Shown one piece after another: positions 27,043 through 35,798 of a stretch of DNA of 64,000 nt. Origin of the DNA: Streptomyces sp. NBC_01016 (GTDB lineage: Bacteria; Actinomycetota; Actinomycetes; Streptomycetales; Streptomycetaceae); contig NZ_JAPEOQ010000001.1 in NCBI RefSeq assembly GCF_026341035.1, positions 744,001 through 808,000 of the forward strand, in the 5' to 3' direction. The notes under the pieces are model-generated. The model worked only from the letters and a program-made list of their open reading frames with translations, was not told where the DNA came from and did not search any database. A program made the position numbers and the translations under genes. Numbering within the stretch: the stretch's first letter is position 1; each line of letters starts with the position of its first letter.

Positions 27043-27141
27043 GGGTGAGGATCGCGTCAAGAACGCGACAGGGATCCAAAAGGTGCGCCGGGAAGTCTGG
27101 TCGGCAACGTAGTCAGCCGTACCCGACCGGAGGTCTCACCC
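27043..27141 (+). promoter_or_regulatory. Structured 5' leader of nhaA (candidate riboswitch)
   Basis: A 99-base stretch directly before the GTG start. GGGTGAG (27043-27049) pairs perfectly with CTCACCC (27135-27141), and this closing strand fills the gap between the SD (CGGAGG) and the start codon. Inside, GGATC/GATCC with CGT/ACG forms a second stem, and GGTCGG/CCGACC a third. The unpaired AAAAGGTGCGCCGGGAAGTC is purine-rich, as in aptamer cores, and GGGAAGTCTGGT loosely recalls the cobalamin-riboswitch core, but I find no B12 box. The ligand is unknown; Na+ or pH would suit the gene. Confidence 0.55.
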
Positions 27142-28545
27142 GTGAGCGCGCCCAAGAACAAGCAGGACCGTAAGGCACTCGGCCGGCTCTCGCTGCCCGA
27201 GCGGACCTTCGTGGCCGACGCGCTGCGCACCGAGACCGTCGGCGGCGTCCTGCTCCTGGTGGCGGCGATCGCCGCGCTCGTCTGGTCCAACATCCCGGCC
27301 CTGCACCACAGCTACGAGGCCGTCAGCGATTTCCATCTGGGGCCCGGCGCGCTCGGCCTCGACCTCTCCATCGAGCACTGGGCCGCCGACGGGCTGCTCG
27401 CGATCTTCTTCTTCGTCGCCGGCATCGAACTCAAGCGCGAGCTCGTCGCCGGTGATCTGCGCGACCCCAAGGCCGCCGCGCTGCCCGTCGTCGCCGCCCT
27501 CTGCGGCATGGCGACACCCGCGATCGTGTACGTGATCGTCAACGCGGTCGGCGGCGGCTCGATGAGCGGTTGGGCCGTGCCGACCGCCACCGACATCGCC
27601 TTCGCGCTCGCCGTCCTCGCCGTCATCGGCACCTCGCTGCCGAGCGCCATGCGCGCGTTCCTGCTCACCCTCGCCGTCGTCGACGACCTCTTCGCGATCC
27701 TGATCATCGCGATCTTCTTCACGGACGACCTGAACTTCGCCGCGCTCGGCGGCGCGTTCCTCGGTCTCGCCGTCTTCTGGCTGCTGCTGAAGAAGCGGGT
27801 GCGCGGCTGGTACATCTACGTACCGCTGGCCCTGGTCATCTGGGGGCTGATGTACAACAGCGGCGTCCACGCCACCATCGCCGGTGTCGCCATGGGCCTG
27901 ATGCTGCGCTGCCACCGCGAGGAGGGCGAGGAGCAGTCGCCCGGCGAGCACATCGAGCACCTGGTGCGGCCGCTCTCGGCGGGGCTCGCGGTGCCGCTGT
28001 TCGCGCTGTTCAGCGCCGGTGTCGCGGTGTCGGGCGGGGCCCTGGGCGACGTTTTCACCAAGCCGGAGACGCTGGGCGTGGTGCTGGGTCTCGTCGTCGG
28101 CAAGGCCGTCGGGATCTTCGGCGGTACGTGGCTGACCGCCCGGTTCACCAAGGCCTCGCTCTCCGACGAGCTGGCCTGGCCCGATGTGTTCGCGGTGGCC
28201 TCGCTCGCCGGCATCGGCTTCACGGTCTCGCTGCTCATCGGGGAACTCGCCTTCACCGACGACCCGTTGCTGACGGACGAGATCAAGGCGTCCGTGCTGA
28301 TGGGCTCGCTGATCGCGGCGGTGATCGCGAGCGTGCTGCTGAAGATCCGGAACGCCAAGTACCGGGCCCTGTGGGAGGACGAGGAGCGCGACGAGGACCT
28401 CTCCGGGGTCCCGGACATCTACGAGGTGGGCAAACCGGAGTACCACCTTCGGATGGCCGAGATCTACGAGCGGAAAGCCGCGGAACACCGAAGGCTTGCG
28501 CAAGTGGCGGCCGGGGCAGGCGGCGAGGACGAGCGTCCGGCATGA
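27142..28545 (+). CDS. nhaA: Na+/H+ antiporter NhaA
   Basis: 467 residues with about 12 membrane helices. The ion-binding aspartates are Asp151 (PTATDIAFAL) and Asp181/Asp182 (AVVDDLFAI), with the same spacing as in the E. coli enzyme. It exchanges Na+ for H+ to control internal pH and sodium. The C-terminal tail of about 60 residues is charged and longer than in E. coli. The GTG at 27142 is preceded by CGGAGG and the structured leader. Confidence 0.95.
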   Translation: MSAPKNKQDRKALGRLSLPERTFVADALRTETVGGVLLLVAAIAALVWSNIPALHHSYEAVSDFHLGPGALGLDLSIEHWAADGLLAIFFFVAGIELKRELVAGDLRDPKAAALPVVAALCGMATPAIVYVIVNAVGGGSMSGWAVPTATDIAFALAVLAVIGTSLPSAMRAFLLTLAVVDDLFAILIIAIFFTDDLNFAALGGAFLGLAVFWLLLKKRVRGWYIYVPLALVIWGLMYNSGVHATIAGVAMGLMLRCHREEGEEQSPGEHIEHLVRPLSAGLAVPLFALFSAGVAVSGGALGDVFTKPETLGVVLGLVVGKAVGIFGGTWLTARFTKASLSDELAWPDVFAVASLAGIGFTVSLLIGELAFTDDPLLTDEIKASVLMGSLIAAVIASVLLKIRNAKYRALWEDEERDEDLSGVPDIYEVGKPEYHLRMAEIYERKAAEHRRLAQVAAGAGGEDERPA

Positions 28546-28609
28546 TCTGACGGAGAATCCGCGCAGTACGCGCATACGAAGCAGCCACAGAAGAACAGGG
28601 GAGTACGCG

Positions 28610-29119
28610 ATGAGCGCACCCGACGACAACCCGGTCGGCGCCGAACGCAGCGTCGGCCAGCTGTTCGCATCGGCGACGGCCGAGATGTCCGCGCTGGTGC
28701 ACGACGAGATCGCCCTCGCGAAGGCGCAGCTCAAAAAGGACGTGAAGCGCGGCGCGACCAGTGGTGGCGCGTTCATGGCGGGAGTGGTCGTCCTGACCTT
28801 CTCGCTGCCGATGCTGAGCTTCGCGCTCGCGTACGGGATCAACGCGTGGACCGGCGGGTTCAACGGCGACGGCGGCTGGAACATGGCCTGGTGCTTCCTG
28901 CTGTCCTTCGCCGCGAGCGTGGTCATCTTCCTGCTGCTCGCGCTCATCGGCGTCGTCTTCGCCAAGAAGGCCAAGCAGGGCAAGGGGCCGCAGAAGACCG
29001 CAGCCTCGTTCAAGGAGACGGCAGGCGTACTGCAGAACGCCAAGCCGCACCCCCGCGAGGTGACCGCGGACGGGCATGACACAAAGGCCATCGAGGCTGT
29101 GGCACGCTCGTCTGCATGA
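28610..29119 (+). CDS. Phage-holin-family (DUF1469-like) membrane protein
   Basis: 169 residues. An amphipathic N-terminal helix (SVGQLFASATAEMSALVHDEIALAKAQL is the family opening) is followed by two membrane helices (about 55-80 and 100-125) and a basic tail. The family is widespread in actinobacterial chromosomes and need not be phage-derived; its role is unknown. The ATG at 28610 follows ACAGGGGAG. It overlaps the next gene by 4 bases (ATGA). Confidence 0.85.
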   Translation: MSAPDDNPVGAERSVGQLFASATAEMSALVHDEIALAKAQLKKDVKRGATSGGAFMAGVVVLTFSLPMLSFALAYGINAWTGGFNGDGGWNMAWCFLLSFAASVVIFLLLALIGVVFAKKAKQGKGPQKTAASFKETAGVLQNAKPHPREVTADGHDTKAIEAVARSSA

Positions 29120-30069
29120 CGGACCCTGCCACTCCTTCGGCCCAGCCGCCCGCGTCCTTCGTACTCCTCGACGTTCCCGGCGGGCACAAGGTGACCCACC
29201 GGGACGTCGCGGCCAACGGCGCGCGCTTCCACATCGCCGAGATGGGGGACGGGCCGCTGGTCCTGCTCCTGCACGGCTTCCCGCAGTTCTGGTGGACGTG
29301 GCGGCACCAGCTCGTCGCGCTCGCCGACGCGGGCTTCAGGGCCGTGGCGATGGACCTGCGAGGGGTGGGCGGCAGCGACCGTACGCCGCGGGGCTACGAC
29401 CCGGCGAACCTCGCGCTCGACATCACCGGAGTGGTGCGCTCGCTCGGCGAGCCCGACGCGGCGCTCGTCGGCCATGACCTCGGCGGATATCTCGCCTGGA
29501 CCGCGGCCGTGATGCGGCCCAAGCTGGTGCGTCGGCTCGTGGTCTCCTCGATGCCGCATCCGCGCCGGTGGCGCTCGGCGATGCTGGCGGACTACCGGCA
29601 GTCGCGCTCGGGATCGTACGTCTGGGGTTTCCAGCGCCCCTGGCTGCCCGAGCGTCAGCTGCTCGCGAACGACAGCGAGTTGGTGGGCAAGCTGGTCCGG
29701 GACTGGTCGGGGCCGCACCAGCCCGACGACGCGACGGTGAAGACGTACCGGCAGGCCATGTCCATCCCGTCGACCGCGCACTGCTCGATCGAGCCGTACC
29801 GGTGGATGGTGCGCTCCCTCGCGCGCCCCGACGGGATCCAGTTCAACCGGCGGATGAAGCGCCCCGTGCGCGTGCCGACGCTGCACGTGCACGGCTCCCT
29901 CGACCCGGTGATGCGCACGCGCAGCGCGGCGGGCTCCGGCGAGTACGTGGAGGCCCCCTACCGCTGGCGCCTCTTCGACGGCCTCGGGCACTTCCCGCAC
30001 GAGGAGGATCCGGCCGCGTTCTCCAAGGAACTGGTCAACTGGCTGAAGGATCCCGAACCGGACCGGTGA
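29116..30069 (+). CDS. Alpha/beta hydrolase, epoxide hydrolase type
   Basis: 317 residues. The oxyanion motif is LLHGFPQFWWTW, the nucleophile elbow GHDLGG has Asp (not Ser), and the late catalytic His lies in GLGHFPHEEDP. An Asp nucleophile with the HGxP motif and cap residues is typical of epoxide hydrolases and haloalkane dehalogenases; the former is more common here. The start codon overlaps the stop of the holin-like gene, so the two are translationally coupled. Confidence 0.88.
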   Translation: MTDPATPSAQPPASFVLLDVPGGHKVTHRDVAANGARFHIAEMGDGPLVLLLHGFPQFWWTWRHQLVALADAGFRAVAMDLRGVGGSDRTPRGYDPANLALDITGVVRSLGEPDAALVGHDLGGYLAWTAAVMRPKLVRRLVVSSMPHPRRWRSAMLADYRQSRSGSYVWGFQRPWLPERQLLANDSELVGKLVRDWSGPHQPDDATVKTYRQAMSIPSTAHCSIEPYRWMVRSLARPDGIQFNRRMKRPVRVPTLHVHGSLDPVMRTRSAAGSGEYVEAPYRWRLFDGLGHFPHEEDPAAFSKELVNWLKDPEPDR

Positions 30070-30196
30070 GCCCTGTTTGGTGAAGGATTGCCGAGGGGAA
30101 CGCCTGTGCTTCGAACGGCCAATTGCCCGGCGCATACGCCATTTTGGGGAGTGTGAGGGCGGTTACCGACCATGGGGCAGGGGCACACGTCGGGGT

Positions 30197-30382
30197 ATGG
30201 GCTGGACGCACGACTACAGTGACGCAGCACGCAATCGCCGCCCAGCGATGACGCTGGGCTCTCCCCGGAGAGGAGCGCCTGACGGCTGGTCGGCGCACGA
30301 TCCCCGGCTGGGCATTCCTCGCATTCTGCGGCGCCGCGCCCGGTGGGTGTCGGCGCGGATCCGGCACGGTGGGCGGGGCTGA
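30197..30382 (+). CDS. Candidate 61-residue basic protein
   Basis: ATG at 30197; the product begins MGWTHDYSDAARNRRP and is strongly basic, ending in an Arg-rich helix (RILRRRARWVSARIRHGGRG). Codon use is GC3-rich. GGGGT precedes the start closely, which is a weak ribosome binding site. It sits between convergent genes. I have an impression of similar short MGWxHDY proteins in streptomycetes but cannot confirm it. The rest of 30070-30430 holds no other gene. Confidence 0.42.
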   Translation: MGWTHDYSDAARNRRPAMTLGSPRRGAPDGWSAHDPRLGIPRILRRRARWVSARIRHGGRG

Positions 30383-30430
30383 ACAGCCCTTCCGTACCTG
30401 GCGATCCGGCCGGGTTCCACGGCTGGTCGG

Positions 30431-31630
30431 CTACAGCGCGCAGGCGTCCGTGTCGACCTGCTGGTTCGCCGTACGGCCGCGCGCGATGTCGGTGCTGATC
30501 TCGTCGCCGGACAGCGCGTAGCCCGTCTCCGAGTCGTCGAGCGACTTGGCGAACACCACGCCGTAGACGTGGCCGTCGGGGGTGAGCAGCGGTCCGCCGG
30601 AGTTGCCCTGACGGACCGTCGCGAACAACGAGTACACATCGCGGCGCACGGTGCCCCGGTGGTAGATGTCCGGGCCGTTCGCCGTGATGCGCCCGCGCAC
30701 GCGCGCGGGGCGGACGTCGTACGCGCCGTTCTCCGGGAAGCCCGCGACGATCGCGCCGCCGCCGCGCTGCGCGTCGGCCTCCGAGAACTGGAGCGGGGGC
30801 GCCTGCAGGGCCGGCACGTCCAGGACCGCGATGTCGCGCTTCCAGTCGTAGAGCACGACCTTCGCGTCGTACTTCACGCCCTCGCCGCCTATCTGGACGG
30901 TGGGTTCGTCGACACCGCCGACCACATGCGCGTTCGTCATCACGCGGCGGTCGGAGAAGACGAAGCCGGTGCCCTCGAGGACCTTGCCGCAACTGGGCGC
31001 CTGGCCAACGACCTTGACGATGGACCGCTTCGCGTTGCGCGCCACCTGGCTGCCCGCGAGCGCCGGGTCCGGCGGCTTCACGTCGGCGATCGGCTCGTTC
31101 GCGAACGGGCTGAAGACCTGCGGGAACCCGTTCTGCGCGAGGGTCGAGGAGAAGTCCGCGAACCAGGTGTCCGCCTGCGTGGGCAGCGCCTGCGAGACGC
31201 CCAACAGCACCTTCGAGCTGCGTACTTCCTTGCCGAGCGTGGGCAGGGTGGTGCCGGCCAGCGCGGAACCTATCAGCCAGGCCACCAGGAGCATCGCCGC
31301 CACGTTGACCACCGCGCCGCCCGTCGCGTCGAGCGCGCGGGCCGGGGACCAAGTGATGTACCTGCGCAGCTTGTTGCCCAAGTGCGTGGTGAACGCCTGT
31401 CCGACGGAGGCGCAGACGATCACGACGACCACGGCGACGACCGCGGCGGTCGTGGTGACCTCCGCGTCACTGGTGATCGCGTCCCACAGGAGGGGCAGCG
31501 CATAGATCGCGACGAGGCCGCCGCCGAGGAACCCGATCACCGACAGGATGCCGACGACAAAACCCTGGCGGTAGCCGACGATCGCGAACCACACGGCCGC
31601 GGCGAGCAGCAGGAAGTCCAGCACGTTCAC
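30431..31630 (-). CDS. MarP-like membrane serine protease (CvpA fusion)
   Basis: 399 residues. The N-terminal CvpA-like domain has four membrane helices (about 3-20, 30-48, 62-82, 105-125), followed by an extracytoplasmic chymotrypsin-like domain. The catalytic triad is His235 (TNAHVVGG), Asp266 (DWKRDIAVL) and Ser344 (QGNSGGPLL), almost the numbering of M. tuberculosis MarP (Rv3671c), which protects against acid and oxidative stress by acting on a peptidoglycan hydrolase. The GTG at 31630 begins NVLDFLLL. Confidence 0.93.
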   Translation of the reverse strand: MNVLDFLLLAAAVWFAIVGYRQGFVVGILSVIGFLGGGLVAIYALPLLWDAITSDAEVTTTAAVVAVVVVIVCASVGQAFTTHLGNKLRRYITWSPARALDATGGAVVNVAAMLLVAWLIGSALAGTTLPTLGKEVRSSKVLLGVSQALPTQADTWFADFSSTLAQNGFPQVFSPFANEPIADVKPPDPALAGSQVARNAKRSIVKVVGQAPSCGKVLEGTGFVFSDRRVMTNAHVVGGVDEPTVQIGGEGVKYDAKVVLYDWKRDIAVLDVPALQAPPLQFSEADAQRGGGAIVAGFPENGAYDVRPARVRGRITANGPDIYHRGTVRRDVYSLFATVRQGNSGGPLLTPDGHVYGVVFAKSLDDSETGYALSGDEISTDIARGRTANQQVDTDACAL

Positions 31631-31702
31631 CGATTCACGCCCCGCCTTGCATCTCGCCTCGCCCCTGTCGGCCCCTGCTCGTGATTCACGGCGCCCACCC
31701 TG

Positions 31703-32473
31703 TCACGACCGCCAATCGAGTGGGACCGTCTTTGATCGGTCCCAGGGGCGCTCCCACCCCGCGTAGTGCAGCAGCCGGTCGATCACGCCCGCGGTGAACC
31801 CCCAGACCAGAGCCGACTCCACCAGGAAGGCAGGGCCCTTGTGGCCGCTCGGGTGGACCGTCGTCGCCCGGTTCTCCGGGTCCGTGAGATCCGCCACGGG
31901 GACCGTGAAGACGCGCGCCGTCTCCGCCGGGTCGACCGCCGCGACGGGTGAGGGCACCCGCCACCAACCAAGTACGGGCGTGACGACGAAGCTGCTCACC
32001 GGGATGTACAGCTTCGGCAGCACGCCGAAGAGCTGGACGCCGCCCGGGTCGAGGCCGGTCTCCTCCCACGCCTCCCGCAGCGCGGCGTGCAGCGGCCCGT
32101 CTCCGAGCGGGTCGCCGTCCTCCGGGTCGAGGGCGCCACCGGGGAAGGAGGGCTGGCCCGCGTGGGATCTGAGCGAGCCGGAGCGCTCCATGAGCAGCAG
32201 CTCGGGTCCGCGCTCCCCCTCGCCGAACAGGATCAGCACGGCGGACTGCCGCCCGGCCCCGCTCTCCGGCGGCAGGAAGCGGCTGAGCTGCTCTCCGCGG
32301 ACCGTGGCGGCAGCGTGGGCCACGGGGTCCAGCCAGGCGGGCAGGCCCTCGGTGCGGAGCGTCACGTCGAAGGGAGGCGGGCCACCCGGCCCGTACGCCC
32401 CCGCCGTGCCGTGCGCCCCGGCCGCCCCCTTCGCCCCGCCGCTCATCCCGCCGACCTCGCTCACGTGCTTCAT
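31703..32473 (-). CDS. NUDIX hydrolase, CoA-pyrophosphatase type
   Basis: 256 residues. A glycine-rich N-terminus (about 1-35) precedes the NUDIX fold. SFPGGALDPEDGD with REAWEETGLDP forms the NUDIX box, extended by a short insertion, and the preceding LLMERSGSLRSHAGQ matches the CoA-pyrophosphatase (NudL) signature LLTxRSxxLRxHxGQ. It likely cleaves CoA or acyl-CoA into phosphopantetheine parts. The ATG at 32473 follows GAGGGGGCGGCG. It lies between marP and nth on the same strand, as in many actinobacteria. Confidence 0.87.
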   Translation of the reverse strand: MKHVSEVGGMSGGAKGAAGAHGTAGAYGPGGPPPFDVTLRTEGLPAWLDPVAHAAATVRGEQLSRFLPPESGAGRQSAVLILFGEGERGPELLLMERSGSLRSHAGQPSFPGGALDPEDGDPLGDGPLHAALREAWEETGLDPGGVQLFGVLPKLYIPVSSFVVTPVLGWWRVPSPVAAVDPAETARVFTVPVADLTDPENRATTVHPSGHKGPAFLVESALVWGFTAGVIDRLLHYAGWERPWDRSKTVPLDWRS

Positions 32474-32529
32474 CGCCGCCCCCTCGCGGTGTGCTGGGCC
32501 AAGCCCCGACTGCCCTCCGATGCGGTCCG

Positions 32530-33477
32530 TCACGCCTCCCGGCCGGCCAGGGGCGGCGCCGGGAGGCCGCCCGCGTCCAGGTAGGACTGCGGGGGCTTGA
32601 GGCGCTGGCCGGGGAAGCCGCCCTTCTCGTACTTGAGCAGCTTCTCCGCCTTGTCCGGGTCCGTCTCGCCCTCCCCGTACGCCGGGCAGAGCGGGGCGAT
32701 CGGGCAGGCGCCGCAGGCCGGCTTGCGGGAGTGGCAGATACGGCGGCCGTGGAAGATCACGTTGTGACTGAGCTGGGTCCACTCGCTCTTCGGGAAGAGC
32801 TCGCCGATCGCCCGCTCGACCTTGTCGGGGTCCGTCTCGTCGGTCCACTTCCAGCGGCGCACCAGGCGGCCGAAGTGCGTGTCGACGGTGATGCCGGGCC
32901 TCCCGAACGCGTTCCCCAACACCACGAAGGCTGTCTTGCGGCCCACGCCGGGCAGCTTGACCAGGTCTTCGAGGCGGCCGGGCACCTCGCCGCCGAAGTC
33001 CTCGCTGAGCGCCTTGGCCAGGCCCATGATCGAGCGCGTCTTGGCGCGGAAGAAGCCGGTCGGCCGGATCAGCTCCTCGACCTCCTCCGGGTTGGCCGCG
33101 GCCAGGTCCTCGGGGGTCGGGTACTTCGCGAACAGGGCCGGCGTCGTCTGATTGACCCGCAGGTCCGTCGTCTGGGCCGACATCACCGTGGCCACCAGGA
33201 GCTGGAAGGGATTCTCGAAGTCCAGCTCCGGGTGGGCGTACGGGTACACCTCCGCGAGCTCGCGGTTGATCTTCCGGGCGCGGCGGACGAGCGCGGTGTG
33301 CGTCTCGGGGCGCGCGGCCGACTTTTTCGCGACGGTGGGCTGCTTCGGGGCGGCGGCCTTCGTGGCGGACTTCTTCGGAGCGGCGGACGCCTTCTTCGAG
33401 GTGGCCGTCTTCTTCGGGGCAGCCGCCTTCTTCGAGGTGGCCGCCTTCGCGGCGGTCTTTTTCGCGGGCGCGGACAT
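32530..33477 (-). CDS. nth: Endonuclease III with lysine/alanine-rich tail
   Basis: 315 residues. A DNA glycosylase and AP lyase for oxidised pyrimidines. Residues 1 to about 57 are a Lys/Ala/Pro-rich, histone H1-like tail that probably binds DNA without specificity. The core has the helix-hairpin-helix with catalytic Lys181 ([10 protein letters not shown]), catalytic Asp199 (VDTHFGR) and a 4Fe-4S cluster motif C-x6-C-x2-C-x5-C. The tail is absent in E. coli Nth. The small gene upstream ends 2 bases before the start. Confidence 0.95.
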   Translation of the reverse strand: MSAPAKKTAAKAATSKKAAAPKKTATSKKASAAPKKSATKAAAPKQPTVAKKSAARPETHTALVRRARKINRELAEVYPYAHPELDFENPFQLLVATVMSAQTTDLRVNQTTPALFAKYPTPEDLAAANPEEVEELIRPTGFFRAKTRSIMGLAKALSEDFGGEVPGRLEDLVKLPGVGRKTAFVVLGNAFGRPGITVDTHFGRLVRRWKWTDETDPDKVERAIGELFPKSEWTQLSHNVIFHGRRICHSRKPACGACPIAPLCPAYGEGETDPDKAEKLLKYEKGGFPGQRLKPPQSYLDAGGLPAPPLAGREA

Positions 33478-33479
33478 CG

Positions 33480-33674
33480 CTAGGCGGCCTTCCCCTGTGC
33501 GGACACGGACTTGAGTACGGGCGCGGCCCCGATCATGCTCACCGACACGGTCTCCGACCCTCGGGTCACGGCCTCGGGGGCACCTTTCTGCGCCTGTTCG
33601 CCGACAGCGGAATCAAGGTCACCCACCACCGCCACAACCCCCTTCGCCTGCGCTCTCACCGGCTTTTTGAACAC
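33480..33674 (-). CDS. Candidate 64-residue protein upstream of nth
   Basis: GTG at 33674; the product begins [19 protein letters not shown] and ends [12 protein letters not shown]. Codons are GC3-biased and the stop is 2 bases from the nth start, which would allow coupling. A GTG at 33659 (VRAQAK) is an alternative start. No ribosome binding site is strong. Function unknown; it is divergent from crp. Confidence 0.5.
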   Translation of the reverse strand: MFKKPVRAQAKGVVAVVGDLDSAVGEQAQKGAPEAVTRGSETVSVSMIGAAPVLKSVSAQGKAA

Positions 33675-33907
33675 TCGGCCAGCCTAAAGCCCGGCACTGA
33701 CATCCGCCCCGAAGCCGCCGGATCGCTCCACGATTGGCCCCCTCCCCCTCGGGTTGTGGCGCGGGTGCGGCAGACTTGTGTACGAGTGACTGATCACACT
33801 GTTTGGACCGTCCGGCAAAATGGGCAGTGGAAATGATCGACAACCGGGGCGATCCGGTCGATTCGATCGGGTCCACTCCCGATGCAGGCGACATAGGAGA
33901 GAAACTC

Positions 33908-34582
33908 GTGGACGACGTTCTGCGGCGCGCCCCGCTCTTCGCGGCGCTCGATGACGAGCAGGCCGCGGAGCTCCGCGCCTCCATGAGTGAGGTGACCCTC
34001 GCACGCGGCGACGCCCTGTTCCACGAGGGCGACCCCGGAGACCGCCTGTACGTGGTCACCGAGGGCAAGGTGAAGCTCCACCGCACTTCCCCCGACGGGC
34101 GCGAGAACATGCTCGCCGTCCTCGGCCCCGGCGAGCTGATCGGCGAGCTGTCGCTGTTCGACCCGGGCCCCCGCACCGCCACCGCCAGCGCCCTCACCGA
34201 GGTCAAGCTGCTCGGCCTCGGCCACGGCGACCTCCAGCCCTGGCTGAACGCACGGCCCGAGGTGGCCACGGCGCTGCTGCGCGCCGTCGCCCGGCGCCTG
34301 CGCAAGACCAACGACCAGATGTCCGACCTGGTCTTCTCCGACGTGCCCGGCCGTGTGGCCCGTGCGCTCCTCGACCTGTCGCGCCGCTTCGGTGTGCAGT
34401 CCGAGGAGGGCATCCACGTCGTGCACGACCTGACGCAGGAAGAGCTGGCCCAGCTGGTCGGCGCCTCCCGCGAGACGGTCAACAAGGCGCTCGCGGACTT
34501 CGCGGGCCGCGGGTGGCTCCGCCTGGAGGCCCGCGCCGTGATCCTCCTGGACGTGGAGCGCCTCGCGAAGCGCTCGCGCTGA
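33908..34582 (+). CDS. crp: cAMP receptor protein family regulator Crp
   Basis: 224 residues, the length of S. coelicolor Crp, which controls germination and secondary metabolism. The cyclic-nucleotide domain (about 1-125) contains GELIGELSLFDPGPRTATA, the phosphate-binding cassette. The C-terminal winged helix contains TQEELAQLVGASRETVNKAL, with the recognition helix. The GTG at 33908 follows CATAGGAGAG; upstream in-frame codons are ignored. A strong terminator follows. Confidence 0.95.
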   Translation: MDDVLRRAPLFAALDDEQAAELRASMSEVTLARGDALFHEGDPGDRLYVVTEGKVKLHRTSPDGRENMLAVLGPGELIGELSLFDPGPRTATASALTEVKLLGLGHGDLQPWLNARPEVATALLRAVARRLRKTNDQMSDLVFSDVPGRVARALLDLSRRFGVQSEEGIHVVHDLTQEELAQLVGASRETVNKALADFAGRGWLRLEARAVILLDVERLAKRSR

Positions 34583-34593
34583 CTCCACACGCT

Positions 34594-34640
34594 TACGTAG
34601 ACGGGTCCCGCCACACCTCGTGGCGGGACCCGTCTACGTA
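34594..34640 (+). terminator. Terminator after crp (21-bp stem)
   Basis: Perfect 21-bp arms, 34594-34614 and 34620-34640, with loop ACCTC. The 3' arm is repeated as a free third copy at 34663-34680, just before the sigma factor gene. Confidence 0.85.
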
Positions 34641-34683
34641 GAGCCCCACAGCGACACACATAGCGGGACCCGTCTACGTAGAG
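34623..34683 (+). repeat. Direct repeat of the terminator arm upstream of the sigma factor gene
   Basis: GCGGGACCCGTCTACGTAG (plus the next two bases) occurs at 34623 and again at 34663, exactly 40 bases apart. The second copy could pair with the 5' arm of the crp terminator in place of the first. Confidence 0.85.
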
Positions 34684-34702
34684 GCACACAGGGGAGCTCT
34701 TC

Positions 34703-35605
34703 ATGACACAGCCGCCCGATCTCGTCACCCGTTTCGAGGAGGAGCGAGGGCGGCTGCGTGCCGTGGCGTACCGGATGCTCGGTTCGCTGAGCGAGGCCGA
34801 GGACGCCGTTCAGGAGGGGTGGCTGCGGCTTCAGCGGGCGGACACCGACGAGGTGCGGAACCTGAGCGGCTGGCTGACGACCGTCGTCGGGCGGATCTGC
34901 CTGGACATGCTGCGCACCCGCACGGCGCGCCGCGAGGAGCCCTTCGAGCACGAGGCGCTCGGGCCCGCCGAGACCCGCGTCCCCGACCCGGTGATCCGGC
35001 CCGCCGACCCCGTTCACGAGGCCGAACTCGCGGACTCCGTAGGGCTCGCGCTGCTCGTCGTGCTCGACACGCTCGCGCCCGCCGAACGCCTCGCCTTCGT
35101 GCTGCACGACATGTTCGCCGTGCCGTTCGAGGAGCTCGCCCCCATCGTGGAGCGCACCCCCGCGGCGACCCGGCAGATGGCGAGCAGGGCGCGGCGCCGG
35201 GTGCAGGGGGCGACCGCGCCCCGGGACACGCCGCTGGCCCGGCAGCGCGAGGTCGTCCGCGCCTGGCTGGCCGCCACGCGCGCGGGTGACTTCGAGGCGC
35301 TCCTGGAACTCCTCGACCCGGACGTCCTGTTGCGGGTCGACGCGGGCAGCGGCACCGCCTCCGGGCTGCTGCGCGGGAGCCTGGCGGTGGCCAAGCAGGC
35401 CGCGTTCTACGGGAAGCTGGCGCAGGCGGCGTACCCGGCGTTCGTCGGCGACGGCCTCGGCATCGTGCAGGCGCCTCGCGGCCAGGTCGTCTCGGTGCTC
35501 GCCTTCACGTTCCGGGACGGCAAGGTCGTCGGAGTCGACATCATCGCGGATCCGCCGCGGCTCGCTGCGCTTGGCATCGGGTGGGTGGGGCCCGGCGGCG
35601 AGTGA
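34703..35605 (+). CDS. ECF sigma factor of the SigJ/ECF41 type with SnoaL-like C-terminus
   Basis: 300 residues. Sigma region 2 (YRMLGSLSEAEDAVQEGWLR) lies at about 20-45 and region 4 (PAERLAFVLHDMFAVPFEEL and the following helix) at about 120-165. A SnoaL-like domain of about 110 residues follows, which in ECF41 factors controls activity instead of an anti-sigma factor. The NPDKL motif of classical ECF41 is here ADPPRL near the end. No SDR or carboxymuconolactone decarboxylase neighbour, the usual ECF41 partner, is present. The ATG at 34703 follows ACAGGGGAGC. Confidence 0.88.
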   Translation: MTQPPDLVTRFEEERGRLRAVAYRMLGSLSEAEDAVQEGWLRLQRADTDEVRNLSGWLTTVVGRICLDMLRTRTARREEPFEHEALGPAETRVPDPVIRPADPVHEAELADSVGLALLVVLDTLAPAERLAFVLHDMFAVPFEELAPIVERTPAATRQMASRARRRVQGATAPRDTPLARQREVVRAWLAATRAGDFEALLELLDPDVLLRVDAGSGTASGLLRGSLAVAKQAAFYGKLAQAAYPAFVGDGLGIVQAPRGQVVSVLAFTFRDGKVVGVDIIADPPRLAALGIGWVGPGGE

Positions 35606-35677
35606 GGTGCGGGCCCCTGCGGTTGGCCCCGGCGGCGAGTGAGTTGCGGAGCCCCGCGGCCTTGGCCCCGGCGTGGG

Positions 35678-35795
35678 TTGCGGTCGCGGGGCTCCGCCCC
35701 GGGCCCCGCGGGCTCTCGTCCGAAGAGCGGGCTGAAAAGATCGGGGCTCTGCCCCGGACCCCGCCGCTCAATCGCCGCGGGGGCTTTATCGGGGC
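35678..35795. repeat. Streptomyces-type intergenic GC-rich repeat
   Basis: Contains GGGGCTCCGCCCCGGGCCCC and then CGGGGCTCTGCCCCGGACCC, CTCAATCGCCGCGGGGGC. Such hairpin-rich sequences with GGCTCCGCCCC are scattered between genes in many Streptomyces genomes. It lies between the convergent sigma factor and beta-lactamase-fold genes and could terminate both. Confidence 0.65.
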
Positions 35796-35798
35796 GCT

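Noticed and set aside
27043..27141. Definite cobalamin riboswitch
   Set aside because: The GGGAAGTCTGGT stretch is suggestive, but no B12 box or full core could be recognised.
27136..30135. 999-codon minus ORF across nhaA, holin-like and hydrolase genes
   Set aside because: Crosses three real genes with good starts and motifs; composition is shadow-like.
35600..35798. CRISPR-like or mobile repeat
   Set aside because: No regular spacers; fits the common GC-rich Streptomyces intergenic hairpin.
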